Shown here: positions 45,328 to 53,767 of the stretch, in pieces
Layout: each line of letters begins with the position of its first letter
How positions within the stretch are numbered: position 1 is the first letter of the stretch
NCBI GenBank assembly: GCA_030693535.1
Contig: JAUYAL010000026.1
Coordinates: forward strand, 124,001-188,000
Source of the DNA: Methylotenera sp.
GTDB taxonomy: Bacteria; Pseudomonadota; Gammaproteobacteria; Burkholderiales; Methylophilaceae
Direction of reading: 5' to 3'
DNA: 64,000 nucleotides
Program-made: the position numbers and the translations under genes
Notes under the pieces: generated by a model
Told to the model about the DNA's origin: nothing
Databases searched by the model: none
What the model saw: the letters and a program-made list of their open reading frames with translations, nothing else

Positions 45328-48300
45328 TCAGACTGGTGTAAAAACAAGTTCAGGTAAAATAACTTCCCAGTTGTTGCAGCGCACACTATTGCGATATTCT
45401 GGTTCGGAGTCTTCAAGTTGCCTACATAAAATTGCCATTACTCGACCACTGATAAAGTGCATATTTTCAGGCGGGTTGAATGCACGTGACAGCCTTCCAA
45501 CAATGGCTCCTTTACAGTCTACTATTTCCCATCGGCCATTTGCTTTCTTAATTTCAATCGAGTCACCTGTTCTAATTTTATTTAATGAACGATGTATGGC
45601 ATGACATTCTGGATATCTACCTGCAAAGCCAAGATCAACATCTTTAAAACCTATTCGTATATATTGGCGTAATAATTCTGGGGTGGTGGCAGGTATGGGC
45701 ATAGTCTGCCGGCGGAAAACTGCATTATTCTCAGGAATATTATCAATCAATGTATTTGTACTGTTAAGGCGTGCTAATAACAAAGTTTTCCTTGCGCGAG
45801 TCATTGCTACATAATATAAGCGACGGGATGAATCAACATCTTCATTTCTTCCATGTTTTCCCCATGCGCCATCTAGAACGGCTACGTGATCAAACTCCAA
45901 ACCTTTTGCGCGATGTGCAGTTAGGAGAATAATACCAGCCTGCCTTCTTCTAATTTCCCTTCCCCATTCTGCGAGCCATTCGAAAAAATGACTGGTAGGT
46001 AATTCTGCACCACTTGTTTCGACTAGATATGCATCGATGGCTTCACATAAAAGTGTCCACCAAGGTCCAGTATCTTGACTGTGTATCCAACTTAGAATTT
46101 TAGGGGCATCTATAAGTTTAAATTTATTAGTCCGAATCCACTCCACTAATGCCTGAGTTTCTCGTAAGCGCCAAAAGCTGTTCGTATCTTCATCTGCCAT
46201 TTGCACAGGAATGTTGTGCAATTCACAGTAGGCTCTAATCGGCTCAAGGAAATTCCATTCACGTGCAATTACTGCTGTGGTCGACCAAGTCCAGTCAGTG
46301 CTCAGTTTTGACAAACGCTGTAATTCAGTCATCACTGCAACAGCTTGTGATAAAGAGTTATCGCCAACAGGCAAAATTTGAACTTTTCCCATGCTAACTT
46401 TATCAAGCATTTCATATTCACCACCAGATTTATCGAGCTTGCGGGCTCTATTAATCGTAATCGGATTCTCTACTTTCATTCTTTGTGGGGCTGGAGAGAT
46501 AATTAAATTTGAAGCATTAATTATGTTTGCTGTTGAACGATAGTTTTCAGTTAAAAAAGATGGTTTAGCCTCGTAATCGGACTCAAATTTCCTGATAAAT
46601 TCTACTGATGCTCCATCAAAGGAGTAGATATTCTGGTCGTCATCACCAACAGCAAACAAACTTAACTTCCCATCTTCTTCTGACTGAGTTCTGCCAGCTA
46701 ATGCTGAAATAAGATCATATTGATCGGGGCCAATATCTTGATATTCATCCACCAGAATCCAGCGGAAGCCTGCTAACAAACGCTCTCTTTGTTCGTCAGC
46801 ATCTTCTGAAGCTAGTCCATCGCCTCTTAATAGAGCTGTTGCTTGCTGTAATACCAATTTAAATTTACTGCTATCTTCTAGAAATTTCTTTTCAGTGAAA
46901 CTTGCCCCGATAAGCCTCATTGCTAAGGCATGGCAAGTCATAACTGTAATGCCTTTTGCGTCATCCCCGATTATATTGAATAATCTTCGGCGTATTTCTA
47001 CAGCGGCATGACGGTTGTAAGCTAATGCAATTATTCCGTGAGGATTTTCCCTTTTCACTCTAACAAGATAAGCAATGCGGTGAACCAGCACTTTAGTTTT
47101 ACCAGACCCAGGTCCAGCTAGTACCAGTACATTGGTTTGTTCGCGATCATCAGCCACAATTTTTTGTTGAATTGGATTGTGTAGGCTTTCGACAATATTG
47201 CGCCAAGATTCTGGAGTTGTTTGACGCGATAATTCTTTTTCACTTATAGGTAGCCATTTTTTGAGGAACTCTTCTTGACCCAAGCTAAAATACTCCATAG
47301 CCAGCTTGAGCGAGTCCGTCATGACTTCAAGTCCGCGTTGGGCATATTCGGCCATTACATGAATTTGAATCACTTGCTCATCGTAATGCATTTTTAATGG
47401 AGCGAAATCTGATTTTGCAAACCCACGTTTTTCTTGACCAAGATGAATGGTCATTGCCGGTCTAAAGACAGCCAAACCTTTATTGAGACGGATAACTTCT
47501 AGTTCGTGCATCCACATTAGAGCTCTATCAAGCAGCTTGCTTGGGTCTTTGACTTCTGACTTAAGGAACATATCGGCTTCAATGGATGACAATAGTTTTC
47601 CCAAAGTTGTTTCTGCAAGTAGATCGGTACCCTTGGAACCCAGTGGCAAACAAGATAATAGGTGATCAAGAATTCTCTCTGCTGCAGCCTGGCGAATTTT
47701 TGCAGTTTTCTCTAAAGCGGCCCACTCACGCTGAAGAGTAATTTGAATTGTTTCGGCATCTAGTCTTTTTGTTCTTAAACTTCCCGTGCTGCTATCTTCA
47801 TTCCGACCATCCATTGATAGTCCTTTAATAATCTGCCTAAGCTTTTCAGGCAAAGCATAAGTTAATCCTCTATCTTTTAGATGTTGAGTTGCCACCCTTA
47901 AATGTAGAGCAGATTGTTCACCCTTACTTAAGTCTGGAGCAGACTCTCTTAATTCCGCAATCAGACCTAGTTCTAATTGAGAAGCTTGCTCTAAGCGTGA
48001 TCTTGATGAATTTTCAACGCCTGCATTTAAGAAAGCAGTTAATGTAGTATCGTTACTTGCTATCCCTAGCTTTTCAAGGTCGTAAAGTGCTGTACGTACT
48101 TTTTCTGGACTTAAGCCAGAAACCCCCATCAGTTCGTCAGTTGAAATTCCTTCATCTGAATTTGCTGAAATTAAGGCATCAATCAACAGTAATAATTGAC
48201 GACGATATTCTTCATGGATCGGTTGCTTCTGTAGCTTCTTCTGAGCTTCATCAATGGAAGATATACGTAGTGATGAGGGGAATATTTGCACCTGATTTTC

Positions 48301-50448
48301 TTCACGAGTTAATAGTAAGGCTTCCTCTAGCCATGCGATTGCAGTTCTTACGCGAGTATCATCTGTCGCAGTATCTCTTTCAAAAACCCCATCACTTTCT
48401 TCTGTGAGTATTTCGCCTGATGTAGCTACAATATTTCCACCAAATCTTTTTTTCCTATCAAGATTTTTGAGTGACCTAAGGATAGAATGTATTTCCCGTT
48501 GAGTGAGGCGGGATCTTGCAGACATCCCAAACTGCCTTTCAACATCATCAGATGTGTATAGCAATACGCAGCGGGCCGCAGCTCTGTCTCTACCAGCCCT
48601 GCCAGCTTCTTGAAGATAATTTTCGAGGGACCCGGGAATGTCAGCATGTATAACTAATCTCACATCTGGCTTGTCTATCCCCATGCCAAAGGCATTGGTT
48701 GCAGAAATTACCCTTAAATCACCCCGTATAAAACTCTCTTGCACGTTCTTCTTAGACTCAGGTTGAAGTGCTGCATGAAAATGCGCAGCGGCCAAACCCT
48801 TTTCTCGTAAGAAACTAGCAACTTCCTCAGTTTGCTTACGGGTGGCGCAGTAAACAATGGCTCCACCTTCGGTGTTTTCAGGTAAGTCAGCAGATATAAT
48901 TTGATAGATATGTGCAAACTTTTCAGCGGGCGTCGTTGGAACTACAACAAACTCAAGATTAGTCCGACTTGCACCTCCATCGAATAGCTTAAGATTAATA
49001 CCAACCTTGTCTTGAAAGTGATCAAGCATATCAGAGATTACATCGGGTTTAGCTGTAGCTGTTAGGCAAAGCACAGGAGGTACCCGGCCCACTCCTGCAC
49101 TCTCTTTGATAAATCTGCCAACATATCTGTAATCAGGTCGAAAATCATGTCCCCATTTTGAAATGCAATGTGCTTCATCTAGAACCCATGAGCCAATTTC
49201 TCGTTGAGATAATACTTTTCTTAATGACTTATTTCTTAGTTGTTCTGGGGAAATAATTAATATTCCCACATCTCCAAGCCTAACTCTATCCAGTACATCG
49301 GCGCGCTCAGGCATTGAAAGAAGCCCATTTATAGCAGCACATACTGTAATCCCTCTAGCCTCCAGCCCGGCCACTTGGTCAGACATCAGGGCTACGAGTG
49401 GAGAAATGACTACAGTTAATGAGCCGGTTTTTTCATAACGAGAGAGAGCTGGAATTTGGTAGCACAAGGATTTACCTGTGCCGGTCGGCAAGATTGCCAG
49501 TATATGCTCTCCACCCATAGCGGCTTCAACGATAGATTGTTGCAAAGGACGTCCATCATCTCCAACAGGTTCAGCTCTAAATTCATCAAAGCCGAACCAT
49601 CGCTTTAGTTCTTTTTTAGCATCATGGCGTTCACTACACCATGAACATGTTGAGTCTTCACAAGCTGTATCTCGCAATAACTTAACAATATCGCCAGTTC
49701 TTGGAAACTGATGCCTAACCCATGGAGGCATAACAGAATTTCCACCTGATACGGATAACCACGAAAGTGCATATGCTAATGGCCATCCTTCTTCCGCAGC
49801 ATTCGTCATCAGTGATTTACCATGTGTTTGGCAGGCACTATTTTTTAGTATGTGGTCTATTGCCTGAATGGCTTCAGAATCAGATGGTCTTGCTTTCCTT
49901 CTTATTGAAGTAAAGAACGTATTTAAACCCTTAGGGGTTTGATCTCCTGTAGTAAGCCAATGCCATGCCAAGATCAATTCTGGTGAAGATTCGTTGCAGG
50001 TTCGAAGTGCTAAAATTTGATCATAAAACAATTCCAGAGTTAACCTAGCATCTAATTCTGGATCGTTTAGTCTTCCACTTTTTAGTTGCCCATCTTGATA
50101 GTGCTTTACTAGGTGATGGTAGGGGTTGCGAGGAAATGCAAGGGGATTGAGTTGTAAGGTGTCAATCGCTGGTTTGTTTAAAAGACGTAAGTCTGGTTTT
50201 GAAGCACATAGATAAGGTATGTCAAATGCAATAATATTATGACCAAGTAAGAATGATAACTTGTCGGCAATATTGTCAAGTTTAGTCAGCGCCGATGCTA
50301 AATCGCCTTTGCTAAAAGTGAAACTTTCCCCATTGTCTCCTCGGACTGCTGAAAACTGATGAATTTTATGGTCTTTAATGCCTACTTCAAGATCAATCGA
50401 TAAACAATTTGGCTGAAATTTTATTGAATTGTGGAACTCGCTGTCCAT
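45328..50448 (-). CDS. Giant DEDD exonuclease - RecQ helicase - UvrD helicase fusion
   Basis: A single 1706-residue frame with three enzyme modules. Residues 1-170: a DEDD-type 3'-5' exonuclease-like domain, with LSIDLEVG (Asp19, Glu21), LLGHNIIAFDIPYL and LDARLTLELF. Residues about 280-700: RecQ helicase with LPTGTGKSLCYQIPAL, LDEAHCISKWGHDFRPDYR and LQEAGRAGRDRAAARCVLLY. A winged-helix/HRDC-like middle follows. Residues about 1090-1610: UvrD/Rep SF1 helicase with LAGPGSGKTKVLVHRIAYL, WILVDEYQDIGPDQYDL, GDDDQNIYSFDGAS, TAHRAKGLEFDHVAVLDGAW and YYVAMTRARKTLL. All catalytic motifs appear intact. Such fusions occur in mobile and defence regions; a role in attacking or processing phage DNA is inference, and repair is the alternative. 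Confidence 0.9.
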   Translation of the reverse strand: MDSEFHNSIKFQPNCLSIDLEVGIKDHKIHQFSAVRGDNGESFTFSKGDLASALTKLDNIADKLSFLLGHNIIAFDIPYLCASKPDLRLLNKPAIDTLQLNPLAFPRNPYHHLVKHYQDGQLKSGRLNDPELDARLTLELFYDQILALRTCNESSPELILAWHWLTTGDQTPKGLNTFFTSIRRKARPSDSEAIQAIDHILKNSACQTHGKSLMTNAAEEGWPLAYALSWLSVSGGNSVMPPWVRHQFPRTGDIVKLLRDTACEDSTCSWCSERHDAKKELKRWFGFDEFRAEPVGDDGRPLQQSIVEAAMGGEHILAILPTGTGKSLCYQIPALSRYEKTGSLTVVISPLVALMSDQVAGLEARGITVCAAINGLLSMPERADVLDRVRLGDVGILIISPEQLRNKSLRKVLSQREIGSWVLDEAHCISKWGHDFRPDYRYVGRFIKESAGVGRVPPVLCLTATAKPDVISDMLDHFQDKVGINLKLFDGGASRTNLEFVVVPTTPAEKFAHIYQIISADLPENTEGGAIVYCATRKQTEEVASFLREKGLAAAHFHAALQPESKKNVQESFIRGDLRVISATNAFGMGIDKPDVRLVIHADIPGSLENYLQEAGRAGRDRAAARCVLLYTSDDVERQFGMSARSRLTQREIHSILRSLKNLDRKKRFGGNIVATSGEILTEESDGVFERDTATDDTRVRTAIAWLEEALLLTREENQVQIFPSSLRISSIDEAQKKLQKQPIHEEYRRQLLLLIDALISANSDEGISTDELMGVSGLSPEKVRTALYDLEKLGIASNDTTLTAFLNAGVENSSRSRLEQASQLELGLIAELRESAPDLSKGEQSALHLRVATQHLKDRGLTYALPEKLRQIIKGLSMDGRNEDSSTGSLRTKRLDAETIQITLQREWAALEKTAKIRQAAAERILDHLLSCLPLGSKGTDLLAETTLGKLLSSIEADMFLKSEVKDPSKLLDRALMWMHELEVIRLNKGLAVFRPAMTIHLGQEKRGFAKSDFAPLKMHYDEQVIQIHVMAEYAQRGLEVMTDSLKLAMEYFSLGQEEFLKKWLPISEKELSRQTTPESWRNIVESLHNPIQQKIVADDREQTNVLVLAGPGSGKTKVLVHRIAYLVRVKRENPHGIIALAYNRHAAVEIRRRLFNIIGDDAKGITVMTCHALAMRLIGASFTEKKFLEDSSKFKLVLQQATALLRGDGLASEDADEQRERLLAGFRWILVDEYQDIGPDQYDLISALAGRTQSEEDGKLSLFAVGDDDQNIYSFDGASVEFIRKFESDYEAKPSFLTENYRSTANIINASNLIISPAPQRMKVENPITINRARKLDKSGGEYEMLDKVSMGKVQILPVGDNSLSQAVAVMTELQRLSKLSTDWTWSTTAVIAREWNFLEPIRAYCELHNIPVQMADEDTNSFWRLRETQALVEWIRTNKFKLIDAPKILSWIHSQDTGPWWTLLCEAIDAYLVETSGAELPTSHFFEWLAEWGREIRRRQAGIILLTAHRAKGLEFDHVAVLDGAWGKHGRNEDVDSSRRLYYVAMTRARKTLLLARLNSTNTLIDNIPENNAVFRRQTMPIPATTPELLRQYIRIGFKDVDLGFAGRYPECHAIHRSLNKIRTGDSIEIKKANGRWEIVDCKGAIVGRLSRAFNPPENMHFISGRVMAILCRQLEDSEPEYRNSVRCNNWEVILPELVFTPV

Positions 50449-51086
50449 TAGTTCAATTCCATTTAGAGATCAAATTTATCGGCATAAGTTTGGGCAACAA
50501 TCTATTCTGTGAATGACATTTTTTTAAGTAGGCTAGCCATATTTATCTAAATTATTTGTGTTCTTTGACGAATAATGTATGTTTATTTGACTAATTGCAA
50601 GAACTTGAACCTCTGCAGTTGTTGTGTTGTGCTGTTCGATTCCAAGGATTGATGTATTTCAATACATCTTGTAGGGAATTTTAAATGGTGGTGGAGCTCA
50701 TTTATAGCAATATTAAGAAGGTTTTATTAAACACCGATGGTTGAAGTCGCGCATTTGCACTCGAAGGTCAGCTTTGGGGTGCAGTTAGACATACTTAATT
50801 ACTGTATGACTCGTTACAATTGGGAGTGCTAAAACCTGATTGCCAGAAAGCTGCCATTCACAAACTTATACTCAACCACAATTTGTTGTTACTCAGAAGT
50901 AAGAATAATAGACAGCAACGGGGGCAAACGAGACATACGGTTTTATTACGTCAATGAGTGCATTACGCCCAATAGCAGAAGTTCATGCAATACTTAGGGC
51001 CACTCAATTTGATAATTATGGTATTAATTTCTGGCTAACGATTATTAATTTTTAATTTAAGGGTATTATGCTAAAAAGGAAAATCC
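50449..51086. other. Intergenic region left of the lipoprotein gene
   Basis: About 640 bases, AT-rich, no credible gene. It holds a perfect palindrome GATGTATT-TC-AATACATC at 50651-50668, about 200 bases upstream of the helicase start, a possible operator, and a GACAGCAACGGGGGC segment near 50912 resembling one near 45180. Confidence 0.45.
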
Positions 51087-51800
51087 ATGTCTATCCTCAA
51101 ATTAGCAATATCTGTTGCGTCGCTACTTTTGCTTATTAGTTGCGCGGATCATAATATCTCTACAGAAGTGCAACCTATACCTACCAATTTAAAAGAAGAT
51201 AAACAACAAATTTATTTGGCGAGCTTGAATCAAGTAAATGCCTTAATTAAAGAAAAGAAGTATCGAGAAGCAGAGCTCATTTTGACTCGCGAGGCACAAA
51301 AACATGAGTCCGACTTTGTGGTGCAAAGCAAACTTTTGTACATTAATTCTGCGCAGGCAAAACTCAGCCTAAGTAAGAATGACTTTCTGTCTTCAGGTTT
51401 AGATATAGAAGCTGGAGAAACTGCTTTAATTACACTAAAACAAATCGTTTTGATGCCTGAGTCTGAAGTCCCCAAAGACTTTGCAAAAATTTTAAAAGGT
51501 CAGGAAGATGAATTATTAGTAATAAGAAACAATTTGACCCGGTCGATTGATGGTTACTGTAACAAACAGTTTGCAGAAGCAGACGCCCTTGCAAAAGAAG
51601 CCAAGAGTATGATTGCAAGCAATGACAGAGATATGATCATTGCTGGATTAGTTAAAGTTAGAGAATGTAACCAATTTGGGAAATGGGCAAGCGTCGACAA
51701 CAAGGGGAAATCTACAAATTCGGTCAGAAAGCTACTGAATCTTGCAGAAGAAAAAGAACACGATTCCCTACTTAGAGCTGCTGGTTTCGGATTTCAGTAA
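51087..51800 (+). CDS. Putative lipoprotein of unknown function
   Basis: A 237-residue protein with a lipoprotein signal peptide: short basic start, hydrophobic LAISVASLLLLIS and the lipobox LLISC with Cys19. Asp appears two residues after the Cys (CAD), not directly at +2, so outer-membrane sorting is possible. The rest is helical, with SLNQVNALIKEKKYREAELI resembling a TPR-like pair. AAAAGGA precedes the ATG. The next gene starts 6 nt after its stop, so the two are translationally linked; the lipoprotein may hold or neutralise the partner in the envelope. No family was recognised. Confidence 0.7.
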   Translation: MSILKLAISVASLLLLISCADHNISTEVQPIPTNLKEDKQQIYLASLNQVNALIKEKKYREAELILTREAQKHESDFVVQSKLLYINSAQAKLSLSKNDFLSSGLDIEAGETALITLKQIVLMPESEVPKDFAKILKGQEDELLVIRNNLTRSIDGYCNKQFAEADALAKEAKSMIASNDRDMIIAGLVKVRECNQFGKWASVDNKGKSTNSVRKLLNLAEEKEHDSLLRAAGFGFQ

Positions 51801-51806
51801 TACCTT

Positions 51807-52844
51807 ATGAAGTGGTTAGTCAACTTTCTGGTCTTCGTAGTATTACTTGCCTCTTCATTGTTGGCGCAATCTGGAGAGACTAAATTATCTAGATCAACTT
51901 TGCCTGAGCTTTACCCCACTTCTGTAATCAACGATCCGATTCGAGAGGCTCGAATACTCAGTCTAGCTAAAACCACATTTCCCAACCTAGCTAGCCAATT
52001 AAATAGTGCAGATTTACTTAAGCGAGCAGTTCATGACCCAAGCATGCGTGGCAACCTACGAGGGAGGTTAGCCGAAGAAATTTTCGATAAAAATTTTTCT
52101 TCTAATGGCTGGAAACATGTTGCGAGTAAGACCGCTCCGCAAAATGACTTTTGGAGAAAATTGCCGGATGGCACGTTAGAAGGCGCCCAAGTTAAAGTTC
52201 ATGCTGATGTTAATGATTACATCAGGTCAATGATTAAAGATAACAAGGCTGAAAAATTTGTGGTGCCAGATGACCATTACACCACCTTAAAAAAAGAATA
52301 CGAAACGCGTCGACTTGGAGCACTACGAGGAGGTAATGTTGAAAAAGCTGGGGGTTATGCACTGCAGTCTAGCAGGCTTATGAAGTTAGGACGTAACTTT
52401 AATGAACTTGAGCGTGCTGTAGTAACGTCTGCCGAACACTATCGCGCAATTACAGTAGCATTGCAACAGGCAGGAAAGTCATTATCTTTTGTTGGAATCA
52501 CAGTTGGTGTAATTGAGGGATCAATTGCGACTGTAGAATTTGCTAAAGGGAAAACAGACGTTTCAACCTATATAACGAAAATTGCGAAAATGGGTGTAGG
52601 TGGTGTGTCATCTTGGTATGTTGGCATGACTGCTGCAGAAATGGCAGCAAGTGCAGGAGCGGTCGGACTTGTACCCGTTGCAGTCGCTATTTTAGTTGGT
52701 GGAGCAACTTATTTGGTTGTTGATTGGGGTATAGATCAAACGGCAAAGTCTTTATCCTTTGCGAAATTGACAGATGGTCAATTAAAGATGATATGGCCTT
52801 CCAATGTGCCATTGGTGCCGATTAAAAGCCTTAGGATGACATAA
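51807..52844 (+). CDS. Exported protein with PD-(D/E)XK-like nuclease segment and glycine-rich hydrophobic tail
   Basis: A 345-residue protein beginning with a signal peptide (LVNFLVFVVLLASSLLAQS). Residues about 85-135 contain RGRLAEEIFDKNF, then PQNDFWRKLPDGTLEGAQVKVHAD: a Glu, then Asp, then QVK, a spacing seen in PD-(D/E)XK nuclease-like folds. Residues about 240-325 are hydrophobic and rich in Gly and Ala (VGGVSSWYVGMTAAEMAASA, then LVPVAVAILVGGATYLVVDW), suggesting membrane insertion. It has no clear own ribosome site and depends on coupling to the lipoprotein gene. A membrane-active or nuclease toxin with a lipoprotein partner is one reading; no function is shown. Confidence 0.6.
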   Translation: MKWLVNFLVFVVLLASSLLAQSGETKLSRSTLPELYPTSVINDPIREARILSLAKTTFPNLASQLNSADLLKRAVHDPSMRGNLRGRLAEEIFDKNFSSNGWKHVASKTAPQNDFWRKLPDGTLEGAQVKVHADVNDYIRSMIKDNKAEKFVVPDDHYTTLKKEYETRRLGALRGGNVEKAGGYALQSSRLMKLGRNFNELERAVVTSAEHYRAITVALQQAGKSLSFVGITVGVIEGSIATVEFAKGKTDVSTYITKIAKMGVGGVSSWYVGMTAAEMAASAGAVGLVPVAVAILVGGATYLVVDWGIDQTAKSLSFAKLTDGQLKMIWPSNVPLVPIKSLRMT

Positions 52845-52901
52845 TAGAAAAAATGCTAATGTGGTTCTGGTGTGCCTTGCCAATGACTTCAACGGGGTTT
52901 T

Positions 52902-53062
52902 GCCGTCATACGTCCTTAAATGGCAAACGCTTCATTGTGGCTAAGATGATTCATTAATCTATGCAAAATAGATCGCATAAGGCTGACACTCAAGAATGAG
53001 TAAATCAATTTTAACTGGAATTTTCTAATTTAGTTTTTTTGGTCAAATCAATCACAGAATAC
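52902..53062 (+). repeat. 161-bp island repeat, copy 1
   Basis: From GCCGTCATACGTCCTTAAAT to AATCACAGAATAC, about 85-90 percent identical by eye to 55881-56043. Kept hairpins have changing loops: TATGC...GCATA and ACTCA-AGAA-TGAGT. It begins 58 nt after the stop of the nuclease-like gene. Confidence 0.9.
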
Positions 53063-53075
53063 CCAAATTTAACAG

Positions 53076-53113
53076 CCGACATGTGACCCACGAGAGACCG
53101 ACATGTGGCCCAC
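53076..53113 (+). repeat. Short direct repeat CCGACATGTGRCCCAC
   Basis: Two copies (53076-53091 and 53098-53113) differing at one base. The second runs into CCCAC-AC-GTGGG, a small palindrome. Confidence 0.7.
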
Positions 53114-53225
53114 ACGTGGGATAGGCAATCAAGGTTTTACGCGGTTACCAAGAGATTAATTAATTTAATGTAAGGTTAACTGTGCAGAATTAAATTAAGA
53201 ATTACCGCAAAGGTTGAGCAACGTT

Positions 53226-53324
53226 ATGTCAATAGACTGAAAACAACTAAAAACTCTCCGCGATGCGGGTCAAATTTCACCCGAAGAATTTAAAAAGTTT
53301 AAGGCACAATTATTTATCAGATAA
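53226..53324 (+). pseudogene. SHOCT-domain remnant interrupted by a stop
   Basis: The frame reads MSID, a TGA stop at 53238, then KQLKTLRDAGQISPEEFKKF and KAQLFIR to a TAA. The second part matches the SHOCT short C-terminal domain (leucine, Arg-Asp-Ala-Gly, Glu-Glu-Phe pattern). A single change of TGA to TGG would restore a 32-residue peptide. It is probably the end of a lost gene. Confidence 0.5.
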
Positions 53325-53674
53325 AAATGGTTTTCACTAAACATCTGCTAACCTTTGAATTTGGTTGCTAGAAATCAGAGGTTTTCACTCGATTTAAAGT
53401 TATCCAAAAAGTAGTTAAACGGTCACCGAAATTATTCTTTTCATAGTACACATTGGCTTGCCATAGAGCAGCCAGTGGCATATGAAAGTTCCTAATGCTA
53501 CATAGCTGACACTCAGGATCGTTACTTTCGGCCGATTTGAGACATTCGCTAATTAAGGGTGAACTTCTGCTTAGGGGGGACATAGCGGTCGTACTAAATT
53601 AGCAAGTCAACTTCATCTTCGGGCCCAAAGCGGCCAGTCAAGATCGACAATTTCGGTCAATAGCAGTCGTTTAG

Positions 53675-53703
53675 AGTTCATCAAATTTCCTATTTGATGA
53701 ACT
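53675..53703. repeat. Perfect 12-bp hairpin upstream of the beta-propeller gene
   Basis: AGTTCATCAAAT-TTCCT-ATTTGATGAACT, an exact inverted repeat 65 bases before the start codon of the next gene. It could be an operator or a leader hairpin; there is no T-run. Confidence 0.7.
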
Positions 53704-53767
53704 TAGTTTAGTATTCTTAATATTGCGCTAAACTGAACCTGTTAACTTAAACGTTAGGCACTAAGTA

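Larger units (their letters stand above)
53063..53767. other. Intergenic region with short repeats, a gene relic and a hairpin
   Basis: No intact gene. It holds the 16-bp direct repeat at 53076-53113, a SHOCT-like relic at 53226-53324, segments like CCAAAGCGGCCAGTCAAG typical of decayed intergenic filler, and a perfect hairpin at 53675-53703. Confidence 0.5.
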
